Positions 21,913-32,656 of a stretch of DNA of 64,000 nucleotides are shown piece after piece. The position numbers and the translations under genes were made by a program. Each line of letters starts with the position of its first letter. Position 1 is the first letter of the stretch. The DNA comes from Cladopsammia gracilis (lineage: Eukaryota; Cnidaria; Anthozoa; Scleractinia; Dendrophylliidae): the NCBI GenBank assembly GCA_022457155.1, contig JAJGOT010000257.1, positions 437,001 through 501,000 on the forward strand. Reading direction: 5' to 3'. The notes under the pieces are model-generated. The model saw only the letters and a program-made list of their open reading frames with translations. It searched no databases and was not told the origin of the DNA.

Positions 21913-23306
21913 TTTTTTTTTTTGCACGATTGTAGTCAAATGATGCCATTGGCCTATTGGATTAACGATGATCGTCGGTGATTCCCAAATGGCAAATAAT
22001 CCCAGAATGTGGCAACCGTGAATAATTTACTAAACACGAGGGGTTTTCAAAGCATTTTGAAAATATAAGACGTGAAGTAGCAAACTTGATGTCGTGATAT
22101 TGCGTTACATTGTCATTGCACGTTGCCTTGCACGTGCACTTAATCTATCAGCCAATCCGGTACAATCTTGTATGATTATATAACAACAAGTCAGAATAAG
22201 CCGATTGTGACATACGCACGCGGTCTGACATCAAGGGCAATTCATGTATGGAATAAACAAGCATTAAACGTATTCATATTCATAGAATCGTGACACTTGA
22301 CGACACAAATTCGTCGAGATTGTACACATGAAATTAGGTAAGGCCCTTTGTACATATACTGAACTTAAAAATACCAGAAAACAAATTTTTTTCACGAGTC
22401 GAACAAACTTAAATTTTTTGAAATTCATAAATTACGCACTATAAACATCTTGTTCTTTTTTTTTTTGCTTATAGTTTTTGCTGGGAGTTTCCGATCTCTT
22501 CCGGTTATTCAGCAAAGTTTTTCGGTTGCATCAAGCTTTCAAGTAATAGGGTGTGATTGTAGCCTTATTTTAGGGCGCGTTCCTTTTAGCGAATCCGGAT
22601 TTGGATTCCCACAATCCGATTTCAGTTTCAGCGTCCATTAATACAAATCCGAAATAAGATTCGAATCCAAGAAATCCACCCTCAAGAGTGGATTTTTTGG
22701 ATTCAATCTCAATCCAGATTTCGATTCTGCGTTCCTTTTTCTCACTTTCGCCTTGATTAGTACTGTTCACACGCAATGTTTTTTGGGAAATAAAAATAAC
22801 ACGAAGGAATGGCTGCCCACTCGAACAAAACCGGTAAGTTCCGCTTACTTGTTTACGTTTGTTTTTGAGCTTATCGCTGAAAGATTCAAGGAATATTTCC
22901 GAGAAGAAAAAAATAGCCCTACTGTTCAGTTAGATATTCCTGTTGGGTCGGGTACGTTCAAATACATGTAGTGTAGTAAATGTTGTTTACGATGTAAAAC
23001 TGATGTCAACGAAATAAATGTTTATCAAAGGGAAGCGATGCGATTCGTACGAACGCCAGAGGAAAAAGTTTGGCCTTTGGCGTGTTTTATTGAGATCAGT
23101 GAATTAACTTCCTAAAAGTTAAATTTACAACAAGTTGTATAAGACCTTATTAATTAAACTAATAAGTTTTTAAAATTACTTTTGAGGATCTGCTTTCATC
23201 GCCGATCCGCGCTGGGACTGATCAGTCCTTGTTCAATAAACTTTCAGCGATTTGCGTACTATTGCAACTTAAGACAAAATCACGTTTTTATGTTTTCTAA
23301 AGGAGC

Positions 23307-23770
23307 AAGTTAAGTAACAATCCGTGTAAGAAGAAGGCAACCCAAATCCACGGAATGCAGAAAGGTGTGAATTGTGCTATTGTTGAAACCGTCCACCTCA
23401 TTGGCTAAAACATGAAAATTGACCATAACTTCATCAGGCAGCGCATTTATTTAACTCTAGTTTACTAATTGATTTGCGTTTAGTGAAAACTATTGTGATT
23501 TTTAATGCAACAAAAATTCTATGTGTGGAACATGGAAAATTAGAAGTCTTTCTTGGCCATTGTTTTGGAGTCTCACGATTGGCTGAAATCTTGTAACACA
23601 AAAGAAACATCGCTGTAAAATAAAGTTTCAGTAAATTTTATTTCAAAACCATGTTGTCCATAGGTTGACGTATTCTCAGTACGAAAATCTAAACATTCTT
23701 ATGTGGGGAAAGCGAAATGCATCGGAACAATAGAGAATTGCCTACTTCTTACACGGATTGTTACTTAAAA
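23307..23770. mobile_element. MITE related to the ATGATCCGCATAAGAAG family
   Basis: Left end AAGTAACAATCCGTGTAAGA and right end TCTTACACGGATTGTTACTT are exact inverted repeats. The terminal layout matches the copies at 9,247 and 62,993 (AAGTAATGATCCGCATAAG), and the interior shares TTCTATGTGTGGAA/TTCTTATGTGGGGAAAG blocks. Confidence 0.7.
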
Positions 23771-25062
23771 CCCAAATCGGCCCGAATTACCTGCCAGTTA
23801 GCTTGAATAAATAAAAATATTCTTCGAAGTGAACAGAAGATCAGTTATGAAAACTCTTACAATTAGGCCCATGAAGTACGCTGGACTTTATACCGAAGAT
23901 TAAACAGTTGTATGTTCTTTTTCCAACAGCTTGTGCCTCCAGGCCTAAATCATTCCGAGGCCGTGAAAAGTAAAAGAATAAAACCTCAAACAAAAAATGC
24001 AGCGTTTTCGTTCTTTAATAAGCTTCTTCATCACAGTTTGCGCAAAGCTGTCAGTGTCATTCATAAAAAATACTTATGGAATTGGAATATGGAAAACAGG
24101 ATCGCGGTCTGGGGAATAGGGCACCAAAGGGGTCGAGCAAGTTGATATATTTCAGTTTCAGTAACGATTATAATATTCATTTATTTATTCATTCATTCAT
24201 TTGTTTGTTTATCTATTTATTTGTATGTATTTATACACGAATCTCGCACAAATTAAGCAAGCCCCGCGTTGTCACACGCACTCGATAAAGTTTTCATACA
24301 TCACGTTTGGATTTATTTTATACCCATAATCCGCGCACTCTATTTCGGCTAAGAATCCCTTTTAAACACCCTGTACATAGTACTCAGAAAAAATTAAAGT
24401 TAAAGAAATAAATCTATCAATTTACAAGCGGAATCAGAGAAAAAAATGGTAAGTGGGCTCATGTATGCGTAAACATGGTTGGTGTAAACAAATTTTTTGG
24501 GGGGAAATTGTCGCCCCCTCCCCCGATTTCTAATGGTCCGACCCTTATTATGTACTCGGAAGATCACTGAACTGTCGTCGAAAAATGCGGAGGGGAAATA
24601 ATCCGGTGAGCTTTTGGTTAGTAAAAATAGCTAGCAAAATTACTGAAATTACGCTTTTGTCTATATTTTTTCGAACAGTTTCGTCCTACAATACAAAAGG
24701 GTACATCGAAAAAAACAAAATATGTGCGAATCCGAGATGCGGAAAGGAGTTCTCAGGATTAAGTGCCGGCTTGCACGAGCTGGACAGAGGAGCGTGTGCG
24801 TACTACTCAGAGGCACAGAATTGCTGCAGCAGGGGTTGTGAACAAGATCTCGAAGAGCTGGAAGACCAGACTAATTTTGAGATGAGTTTGGGTAAGTAAC
24901 TAATAGAGCTCAGCTACACAGTAGATGATGTAATAAATGAGGGTTTAATCAAACAAAAATTCGTAATTACAATTAAATTATTGACGTAAGAAACGTTTAT
25001 CAAAAAGCTGAACACTATAATGGACACTAGTCTAGGGAGCATTTACAACTCACAACACCATT

Positions 25063-25581
25063 CACAGGCGTCCCAGGCTCATGATAAGATAACTCTAAAA
25101 CGTGACTCACGCTTAGCGGCTATATGGTGGTGTTGTGTTACAACAGTTTGAATTTACAAAGGTTTGTATGGGAGAAAACGGTTTAGAAATTATTCCTGAA
25201 AATATGTACATTTTGACAATAAAATCGACTTACTTCAATGCCTTGTTGTCTTTTCTGTTGTCCTATGGCTTTTCAGGCCGATCCGAAGCCGTTTAGCTAA
25301 GTTATGACTTTTTTAGTTTTTAGGAAACTAAAAAAGTCATAACTTAGCTAAACGGCTTCGGATCGGCCTGAAAAGCCATAGGACAACAGAAAAGACAACA
25401 AGGCATTGAAGTAAGTCGATTTTATTGTCAAAATGTACATATTTTCAGGAATAATTTCTAAACCGTTTTCTCCCATACAAACCTTTGTAAATTCAAACTG
25501 TTGTAACACAACACCACCATATAGCCGCTAAGCGTGAGTCACGTTTTAGAGTTATCTTATCATGAGCCTGGGACGCCTGTG
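25063..25581. repeat. Apparently perfect 257-bp-arm palindrome
   Basis: Arms 25,063-25,319 and 25,325-25,581 are exact reverse complements by eye, with a 5-nt TTAGG loop. Outside the arms a diverged match continues (TATAATGGACAC at ~25,010-25,025 against GTGTCCATTATC at ~25,590-25,600), the left side carrying ~25 extra bases. Transcription would give a very long hairpin RNA. It lies inside Harbinger-2, ~180 bp upstream of its Myb-like frame. A foldback MITE is the simplest biological reading; an assembly foldback is the technical alternative. Confidence 0.9.
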
Positions 25582-25764
25582 CACCATTGTGTCCATTATC
25601 ATCAACAAAAAGCGTTTCTGATTACTTTACATTTCAAAGGGACAGAGAAAACAGAAAAAAAAAACAGTATATTCTCCGTTTTTTTTTTTTTCACGAGAAA
25701 ACAAATCGAGGTAGAAGAAAAGAAAATGATTTATTGAGCGAGATAAAGATAAATATAGTTTATT

Positions 25765-26463
25765 TTGGGTATGTTTTCCGCTTTAGATAAATCGCTTTCT
25801 ACACTGGATGTGAGCCCTCTTGAATTTGTAAGTGAGCAAAGTAAAGCAGAAGACGAAAAGACTGAACAAAGATCTCTGGAGCAGGGACAAAGGTGGTCAA
25901 GAGAAGAGGTCCTGCATTTGCTGCTCCTCTACAAAGAGCACCGGGATGATCTGGCTGATCCAAAGAAAAAGAAAAAAATGGTGTGGGAAATGATTTCCAA
26001 AAAAATGGCGGAGCGGGGCTATAATTATACGTACAGCAAATGTGAAATAAAGTTTAAAAATTTAAAACAAAAGTACGTGAAAACGGTCGATCACAACAAC
26101 CAAACTGGAAATGCCCCGAAAACCTGCTCATACTATGAAGAGCTAACCGATATATTTCAGTTCAACCCTTTTGTTCAACCTGTAGCAGTGTTCCAACTTA
26201 GACGGGTTCAAAAAAGCGTCGCTAACTCAAGGTGATGACGAGTCTCCTTCTAAAAGGAAGGGGAAAGCTGAGCAGGGAAAGTCAACCAGGAAAAGAAAGT
26301 CGTCTGGGCAATCTGATATCTTTGAAGTCATCAAGGAATATCAGGAAGTTCAGAAGAAAGTTGAAGCTGAACGCATGAAGCGTTACGAAGAAATGCATGC
26401 CGATAAAATGCGACGTTTTGACCGCCTTCTCGATTTGTATGAAAAAGACATTTCAACATAATT
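25765..26463 (+). pseudogene. Harbinger-2 MADF/Myb-like DNA-binding protein, one frameshift
   Basis: Residues ~45-135 form a Myb/SANT-MADF trihelix domain (RWSREEVLHLLLLYKEHRDD, then KMVWEMISKKMAERGYNYT, CEIKFKNLKQKYVK). The first frame ends at 26,235. The expected C-terminal half, a basic stretch (SPSKRKGKAEQ) followed by a charged helix (QKKVEAERMKRYEEMHADKM) to a TAA at 26,461-26,463, is in another frame, entered near the A6 run at 26,211. In Harbinger elements such a partner binds subterminal DNA and recruits the transposase to the nucleus; that role is inferred from the family. Confidence 0.7.
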
Positions 26464-26710
26464 TCTCTGTTTAATTGTACGTCAGGCTTATATACAGCAG
26501 CTATATTATGGCATTGTATTACAACAGCGGTTAATGGCCGCGGCCGCACTTGGCGAGTTAACTGGGTTACTTTGCAATTTACCCGGTTAAAATTCGCAAA
26601 AAAATTAACTCCGTTAAAAGGCGTTTTGATGAAATAGCAGATTTAACTTTTGTGAGCGGCCGCATTGGAGTGGGTTAATTTCGGGTGACGTAATGAAATA
26701 AACAAGAAAA

Positions 26711-27938
26711 ATGGCGGACCTGCGTGATCACGTTATTATTTGTTCGATTCTTCTTCTCCTTTTCAATTTAATTACGATGCGTTTTCGACTAAGACAGTCC
26801 CTGTTCTTTTTTATGCGGTCCACACAGATTTCCAACGCTGTTATTTCGAGCATGATGCTAAGTTTATGTAGGCGGACAAGACGCGAGAGAGCTTTCCATC
26901 GAAATCGAGCTTGGGTTTACCCACGAAACCAGCACTGGTTTGAAGAAATTAACAGGAACCCTGGAATGCACGTCTTCTGGAAAGATCATTTTCGACTAAA
27001 TGTTAATTCTTTTCGAGAGCTCTGTCGAATTCTCTCTCCGGTTTTGGCAAAAAGGGATACTCGCTTTCGAGCAGCGATCCCAGTGGAGAAGCGCGTAGCA
27101 ATTGGATTGTGGCGTCTAGGAACTGGTGAAAGCTATCGCTCCACTTCTGGACGTTTGGTGTTGGAAAGTGCACAGCCCTTAACATATTGTTCACGACTTC
27201 ATTCGGGCTTTGTTTCATGTCAGAGAAGATTTTATTTCTTTTCCATCGAATGGACGGGAATTGACAAACGTAATGCATAAATTTGAGGTAAAACATGGCC
27301 TTCCTCAAGTTGCAGGAGTGATTGATGGCAGCCATATAAAAATCAAAGCCCCAAATAAAGAACATGAGGCATACTACAACCGCAAACAATGCTATTCGAT
27401 TGTACTACAAGGCGTAACTGACTCAGAGTGTAAGTTTTTAGATGTTAGTACGGGCTACCCTGGGAGCGTTCACGATGCGAGAGTTTTTCGTAGGAGCGAA
27501 CTTCACAGGCGAATCGTTGCGGGTGATATAATGGAAGGGACCAGGGTTATCAGTATTGTAAACGTACGACCCTATTTGGTTGGGGACACTGCCTACCCCT
27601 TGAGCCCTTACCTTATGACGGCCTACCATAGCGGTCGCTTAACGCCCGCGCAACAAAGGTTCAACAAGGTGCTAACCAAACTTCGCGTTGTTGTGGAAAG
27701 AGCATACGGAAAGTTGAAGGTGCGTTGGCGGTGCATTCTTAAAGAGTTAGAGGACGACACACAAAGGGTTGCGGATATTGCGCTCGCTTGTTGCGTTTTG
27801 CACAACTTTTGTATTATCATGGGTGATGATATGGATGATGACGATGATGACAGTAGCGACGATGACGATGATGAAGATGGGGGAGAAGATGACGATGAAG
27901 GACAAGAGATAAGACAAGCCCTCACGCAATATCTGTAA
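26711..27938 (+). pseudogene. Harbinger-1 DDE transposase, two frame breaks
   Basis: The start AAAATGGCGG gives MADLRDHVIICSIL, a hydrophobic N-terminus, then an HTH-like region (WFEEINRNPGMHVFWKDHFR). The catalytic half is in another frame from 27,210: D1 in AGVIDGSHIKIKAP, the family signature GYPGSVHDARVF, D2 in GDTAYPLSPYL, E in VVERAYGKLKVRWR, then CCVLHNFCI and an Asp/Glu tail of ~40 residues. Between ~27,150 and ~27,200 two missing bases shift the frame twice (FGVGKCTALNI and VHDFIRALFHVRED are each readable in their own frames). All three catalytic acids are retained. Confidence 0.85.
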
Positions 27939-28448
27939 TAGAAACGACTTTTTAGGTCGAGGTGTACATGTATACAACCAAGAGAGGATAACAGGGGGCC
28001 GGAAGGGTGTTTTTTTTTCTTTACAGTATCCCGTCCCAAACAAAATGATATTCCATTGGTTTTTAAGGTTCCCTGAAATCCACACCAGCGTGAAATACAG
28101 TGAATTTTCTCTAAAGCTCAGTTCAGACAGTCCACCTTATAGGAGTATCTGTCTTGTAGTATAAGACTGAATTCGAACAACTCGTTGGTGGTGTCCATTG
28201 GGAGTGGAATAAACAGAAAATGTTCTGGCACACCAAGATATTTTATAGAACATTTGTTTAATAAATTGAACATTTTCTTATTAGAAACGATATTTTCAAA
28301 TTATTACTGTCAGTTGTAAGATGTTTTTCATTTGTTTGGAACGCAATTTGTCTGCGAAATTTTCGCCATGTATTTTCTCCGTCATCACGCCATCGGCGGA
28401 TACTAGCGTGACAACACGCGAACAATGTTGCAAACTTGCAGCTATTAA

Positions 28449-28685
28449 GGGACGGACCATTTAATTTTTGTGGGGGGGGGGGGGGTTGGTTAATTTCTTC
28501 TGAGCATGATTTTTTTTCCAGCATCACTATTTGCAAGAATTTTTTTACCTTAATACTTGAATTTTTTTTCAAGTGCTTTCTTGTGCACGATATTTTTTCT
28601 CTTAAAATTCTTCTGCAGGAATTTTTTTTGGGTAATTGCCCAACCCCCCCCCCCCCCCCCACAAAAAAATTAAATGGTCCGTCCC
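28449..28685. mobile_element. 237-bp MITE with TAA duplication, inside Harbinger-1
   Basis: Ends GGGACGGACCATTTAATTTT / AAATTAAATGGTCCGTCCC, followed inward by a G14 run on one side and a C15 run on the other; TAA at 28,446-28,448 and 28,686-28,688. A 3-bp TAA target fits a Harbinger-type MITE. It falls between the two convergent genes, so it disrupts neither. A degraded relative (AATGGTCCGACCCTTA) is at ~24,530. Confidence 0.85.
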
Positions 28686-28843
28686 TAAAAAGAAATAAAT
28701 CTGAACAGCATCTGAAAAAGTCATAGCCTAGGACATCATGCTAGTTTGAACCTGCATTTATCATGCATCAATTGTCGTAACGTTCGCTGTTCCTGTTACG
28801 TAAACACAACAAAATGAATAAAGCAATTCTTGGGTTAAAATGT

Positions 28844-29818
28844 TCAGTCTTCTTCGTCAGAACTTTCAGCTTTTCTTTTCTTTCCTTTTGCTCCACCAAG
28901 AACTGTACCTAGTTCTCTAATTGCAGTTATAAGTAAATCTCGCCCCCTGTCTTCAGACTCTTTCATAAAACTAAAATAATGTTCTTGGCTCTTCTGACTT
29001 GCTTCTAGAACTTTGGTTTGCTTCTCAAAGATGTCATACCATCGATCGTCTTCGCCATCTTTTATTTTTTTGTCCTTGCTTTTCTTTGGTGACTTTCCCT
29101 TTTTTACCTTGGACTTCTTTTTCGGGCTTTCTTTCTCGCTTTCTGTGGGCTTAGCAGTCCCTTGTACCTGTACTTCTGAGTGCACTTGGGAGCTTACGGA
29201 GCTGTCATCATTCACCTCAATCGCAGATGGCACTGCAACGCAACTGGATTCGCTGGATTTGCTTGAATTTCTCACGAATGGCATTGCGATTTCATGTTTA
29301 TCACCCATAAACATATCCATTTGATCAAAATGCTTGAAGGCCTTCATCTTTTTAGTTCCTTCGCCGCTTTTAGTGGACGAATCTTTCGCTTTCTTGTAAG
29401 TATTTAGCAAATTGTGCCATTTGTCTTTAGCCTGCGTTCCTGTCTTGATCGAAGAAGAGGTGTTTACTTCGTCGCTTGATCGGTTCAGTTCCTCTGCAAT
29501 TTCCTCCCATTTCTTTGAACTACCGCTCCCTTTTAGCACTTTTCTGTGCTCTTTACATAGATCTATTAAAATTTCTTCTTCGGTTGTTGTCCACGGCGTT
29601 CTCTTCTTCGACTTCGTCGTTTTACCTGCTGAACTCGGCTCGCTGGTTTCGGAATTTGACGGCGATTGAGGACGCGGCGAATCGAATTCAGGCGTGTCAA
29701 ACGAAGTTTGCGGAATTGCCGGATATGGAAACGAAAACTGGCCATGGTGAGGGAACGAATATCCAGGAAAATAACCGCTTCTCCAAGAATTATGTTCCCA
29801 AGGATAATTTCCCGCCAT
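28844..29818 (-). CDS. Harbinger-1 Myb/SANT-like DNA-binding protein (324 aa, intact)
   Basis: I place the start at 29,818 (MAGNYPWEHNSWRSGYF) because GAAGATGGCGG there matches the start context of neighbouring transposon genes; an in-frame Met 15 codons upstream is possible. Residues ~70-160 hold a trihelix Myb/SANT domain (KKRTPWTTTEEEILIDLC, KKWEEIAEELNRS, QAKDKWHNLLNTYKKAK). Next come a Ser/Thr-rich stretch, a strongly basic segment (KKKSKVKKGKSPKKSKDKK; likely nuclear localisation) and a C-terminal helix (WYDIFEKQTKVLEASQKSQE) ending in acidic SSDEED. In known Harbinger pairs this protein is required with the transposase for binding the element ends. It is the only uninterrupted transposon-encoded frame in the nest, so it may outlive its transposase. 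Confidence 0.8.
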   Translation of the reverse strand: MAGNYPWEHNSWRSGYFPGYSFPHHGQFSFPYPAIPQTSFDTPEFDSPRPQSPSNSETSEPSSAGKTTKSKKRTPWTTTEEEILIDLCKEHRKVLKGSGSSKKWEEIAEELNRSSDEVNTSSSIKTGTQAKDKWHNLLNTYKKAKDSSTKSGEGTKKMKAFKHFDQMDMFMGDKHEIAMPFVRNSSKSSESSCVAVPSAIEVNDDSSVSSQVHSEVQVQGTAKPTESEKESPKKKSKVKKGKSPKKSKDKKIKDGEDDRWYDIFEKQTKVLEASQKSQEHYFSFMKESEDRGRDLLITAIRELGTVLGGAKGKKRKAESSDEED

Positions 29819-29879
29819 CTTCAATCTCGTACGTGCTTTGGTGAAGTGTAAAGGGTTTCTCAAATTACCGCGTGGGCGG

Positions 29880-30120
29880 TGATGATTGACAGCTCGGAGA
29901 ATTAACCTGGTTAAAACGACCCAGAAAGGTAGTTTAGAATTAACCTAACCCGGTTAAAAAATCTATTGTTTAGTGATTAATTTCCATGGGAACCGCTAAC
30001 CCGGTTAAAAGTCGGTGAACACTCCAAATTTGCGGCCGCATTAGGAATTTTGATAACCCAGTTAACTTTAATTGATTAATTGGAATTAACCCGGTTAACT
30101 CGCCAAGTGCGGCCGCGGCC
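29880..30120. promoter_or_regulatory. Harbinger-1 subterminal ACCCGGTTAA motif cluster, right end
   Basis: TTAACCTGGTTAAAA, TAACCCGGTTAAAA (twice), AACCCAGTTAAC and TTAACCCGGTTAAC occur within 240 bp, plus GCGGCCGCATTAGG. The left end (26,536-26,690) has AACTGGGTTA, TACCCGGTTAAAA, AACTCCGTTAAAA, GTGGGTTAA and GCGGCCGCATTGG. The half-site AACYGG/CCGTTA resembles Myb-class recognition sequence, so these are candidate binding sites of the element's own Myb/SANT-like protein. Confidence 0.55.
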
Positions 30121-30285
30121 AATATTTTGTAACCTATTTTTATAACTTTACCTTATGCTGCATTTGGAAAGCCCTGTTACTGTAGTTAAAATTCAAGTGC
30201 AAGAAGTTTGTAACAAATGTTTACAAGTGAATAAAACAGCTGAAATTGTAATTTTTTAAAATGACTCAATAAGCGTTTTATAAAT

Positions 30286-31445
30286 CTAGCGGCACACTTT
30301 TTCCATGATCTCATTTCTCTTATTCACGGCTTCTTCGGGATCTCCAAAAATGTTCTCAAAGTTGTTGACTTCTTCCTCTTCACACGGATCTAAAAACTCG
30401 TCGACATCATCCTCGTTTAAAAGGCAGAAATTGTGAAATACACAGGCAGTGATAACTAAAAGAGGCACATCTTCTATACGATCCAGATCCATCAAGACCT
30501 TAAGTTTTCTAAATCTGCCCTTGAATAGACCAATAGTGTGCTCTATTTTCATTCGTTTACTGCTAAGAATGTAGTTGAAACGCTGCTGCTCTCTGCTTAG
30601 TCGGCCATTGTCTCTAAACCTGTTACAAGCCAGGTTTTTAACGGATAAGCCGTATCACCAATAATATATGAGTCGCCTGGAAACATGTCAATTTCATTGC
30701 TTTCACAGATTTCGTGTAAAGGAGAATTTCGTAAAACACGTGCATCATGCACGGATCCAGGAAATGCACAGTAAACATCCGTGAAAAAGCGGTCGCAGTC
30801 ACAAACGGCTTGAAGCTGGATGGAATAAAAGTTTTTCCGGTTCACATATTGTTCAGGGTGCACTCTAGGTGCCTTTATTGGAATGTGTGTGCCATCAACA
30901 ACGCCTAAACATCGAGGAAGCCCATTGTTTTGCTCAAACGTTTCCATCACCTCTGTGGCACGTTCTCCCTGAGGCCATCGAATGAACGTTTTGGCATAAT
31001 TGTTTACTATGGCTTTGCATACACGTCTGACTATCCGGTAGACCGAAGACCTCGTGACATCGAATCGATCAGATACCGAGCGTAGACACTCGGGATTACC
31101 AAGCACCCAAAGTGTAACTAGCAATTGTTTTTCAACACTTACTGGTTGTCTTCCTCTCGTGTGTTTTGATGGTATTTCGGGGCAAACTCCGAGAAGACCG
31201 GTCAACAATTCTGCACTTGATCTCGACAGTCGAAAATGCGAGCGGAAAACTGAGTCCGTATAACAAGGCACAATTTGCTCAGCATAACCAGTAATTCTTA
31301 TGGCCTTTTGCCTTTCTTTCTTTTTCTTCAAGGCTGAAATTAACAACAGAATACTGTTGTCAGTATCTTGTGTCACCAGAAGATATTCATCGTCAACTAA
31401 ATCGAGCAAAGCGTTAAAAACTGCTAGCTTTCGCATGGCAGCCAT
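30286..31445 (-). pseudogene. Harbinger-2 DDE transposase, one frameshift
   Basis: Start taken at 31,445 (MAAMRKLAVFNALLDLVDDE; context ATATGGC), since upstream codons are subterminal element DNA. HTH-like region: RGRQPVSVEKQLLVTLWVLG and SVSDRFDVTRSSVYRIVRRV. Catalysis: D1 in LGVVDGTHIPIKAP, signature FPGSVHDARVL, D2 in YIIGDTAYPLKTWLVTG. The frame then ends GLETMAD; one base less or more near 30,613 gives FRDNGRLSREQQRFNY, and the next frame supplies E in MKIEHTIGLFKGRFRKLK, VFHNFCLL and an acidic tail to 30,286. A single missing T in TTT at the break would restore the protein. Confidence 0.85.
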
Positions 31446-32523
31446 ATTGTTTTTGACTGAGAACGAGGCTACAATACCACGTGACCTAGAGTGGAAAAAA
31501 ATCCTGAATTTGGATTTCGTATTCCATTTTGTAACCTGAATCTGCAAAATCGCGATTCTTTAGATTTAAATTTGATTCATTCCATTTTTTTCAGTGAATC
31601 TTAAAAATCTGGATTTTTCAATCCGAATCTGGATTCGCTAAAAGGAACGCGCCCTTAGCGTTCTTGCAACAGCTGAGGCAAATACGCAAGCATGACATTT
31701 GGAAGCTTAAATTTAGCAGTCGACTGTGCAGTAATTTCTGTCCAGCCGATTTTGTGGAAAATTGCTCACAGTAAAGCTTGAAGTCTTGGAACGTATTGAG
31801 CTTATTAGAAAAAATTTGTCCTCGTTTTATGAAAATATTCGGGGTTTTCTAAAAACGCATGTAACCTTTAATCGCTTATCTTATATGCACTCAGTAAAAT
31901 TTGAAGTCCTGTCCTTTATCGCCCTACCAAAACTTACAAAAATCGGTTAACGCTTACATGCCGGAAATTCGATTTATAAAAGGGAGCCTTCATGCCATTA
32001 AATAGCCGCGGGCACCTTAAGATGTCCATGTTGTCTAGATACATTAAATATCTGGTATAAGTACCACTAATATAATATAAATACCAAGACACACTTGAAT
32101 TGGATGGGTAAAAATTAAACGGCTAAATGCGTCCCAGTTAAGTGTCCAAGTTGGGGGTATCTTATTTTTATACTACAACAGACGTCTAAGATGTCTGGAC
32201 GTCTCAGACATCCTCTAGTATAAATACAGCCCATTATTCCTTAGTAAATCTGAGCTATTGAATTCCAAAATGAATGTGCTACAATCCTTGGAAAGCCTAA
32301 ACCATATAATACCTTTGGCATAAGATACAATTTCTTGAAGCTATAGGTTTCCTGGATATGTGTTATGCAAATATATATCTTATTTGGGACAATAACAATT
32401 ACTAAAATATTTTTACATTTGTATAATTGCTATCCAAACTTAACATGTTTTATTTACCATACATTTTTAAATATGTGAAAAATATAATTTCTTCAATGGT
32501 TTCCAGTTCGGCTAAATAAACTG

Positions 32524-32656
32524 TAGAATACCCGGCCACTTACTTTCATCTCATTGAATAAGAATGCATGGACCCTTTTGTTTTCATATACCTCGTTCTA
32601 TAAAACGCTCAGGGATATGTAAATAAGTCCCGGGAAATAAGTGGCCGGGCATTCTA
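32524..32656. mobile_element. 133-bp MITE, TAGAATACCCGGCCACTTA termini
   Basis: TAGAATACCCGGCCACTTA at the left and TAAGTGGCCGGGCATTCTA at the right are inverted repeats with one mismatch; TA at the tips suggests a mariner-type target. Confidence 0.75.

Larger units (their letters stand above)
26536..30120. mobile_element. Harbinger-1 (PIF/Harbinger), 3.6 kb, nested in Harbinger-2
   Basis: AAT at 26,533-26,535 and 30,121-30,123 flanks TIRs GGCCGCGGCCGCACTTGGCG / CGCCAAGTGCGGCCGCGGCC; the match continues AGTTAAC(T/C)(G/C)GGTTA. Transposase on + (26,711-27,938, broken) and Myb/SANT-like protein on - (28,844-29,818, intact) converge. A MITE sits between them. The target is AAT rather than the TWA usual for the superfamily. 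Confidence 0.85.
22573..31654. mobile_element. Harbinger-2 (PIF/Harbinger), 9.1 kb including nested insertions
   Basis: A 3-bp TTA duplication (22,570-22,572; 31,655-31,657) flanks TIRs starting GGGCGCGTTCCTTTTAGCG; the first 35 bp match 33/35 between ends, and subterminal AATCC/GGATT words continue inward. It encodes a MADF/Myb-like protein on + (25,765-26,463) and a DDE transposase on - (30,286-31,445), the usual convergent pair. Harbinger-1 inserted between them. Both proteins carry frameshifts. Confidence 0.85.
21169..32016. mobile_element. TTAA-target DNA element with ~175-bp TIRs, split by Harbinger-2
   Basis: TTAA at 21,165-21,168 and 32,017-32,020 flank inverted repeats that begin GGTGACCCGCGGCTATTTAA (left) and end TTAAATAGCCGCGGGCACC (right). 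The match runs ~175 bp (to ~21,344 and from ~31,848), including CCCTTTTATAAATCGAATTT and GTAAGCGTTAACCGATTTTT. Subtracting Harbinger-2 with one target copy leaves ~1.76 kb with no recognisable transposase, so it is non-autonomous. TTAA plus long TIRs suggest Kolobok or piggyBac; undecided. It is the outermost of four nested insertions. Confidence 0.8.

Noticed and set aside
25534..25790. Open frames overlapping the right palindrome arm
   Set aside because: The only credible coding starts at 25,765, where the MADF/Myb-like frame begins; the other frames are arm sequence and poly(A/T).
27623..28085. Minus-strand Ser/Ile-rich frames opposite the Harbinger-1 transposase
   Set aside because: They are antisense shadows of the acidic GAT/GAC tail of the transposase.
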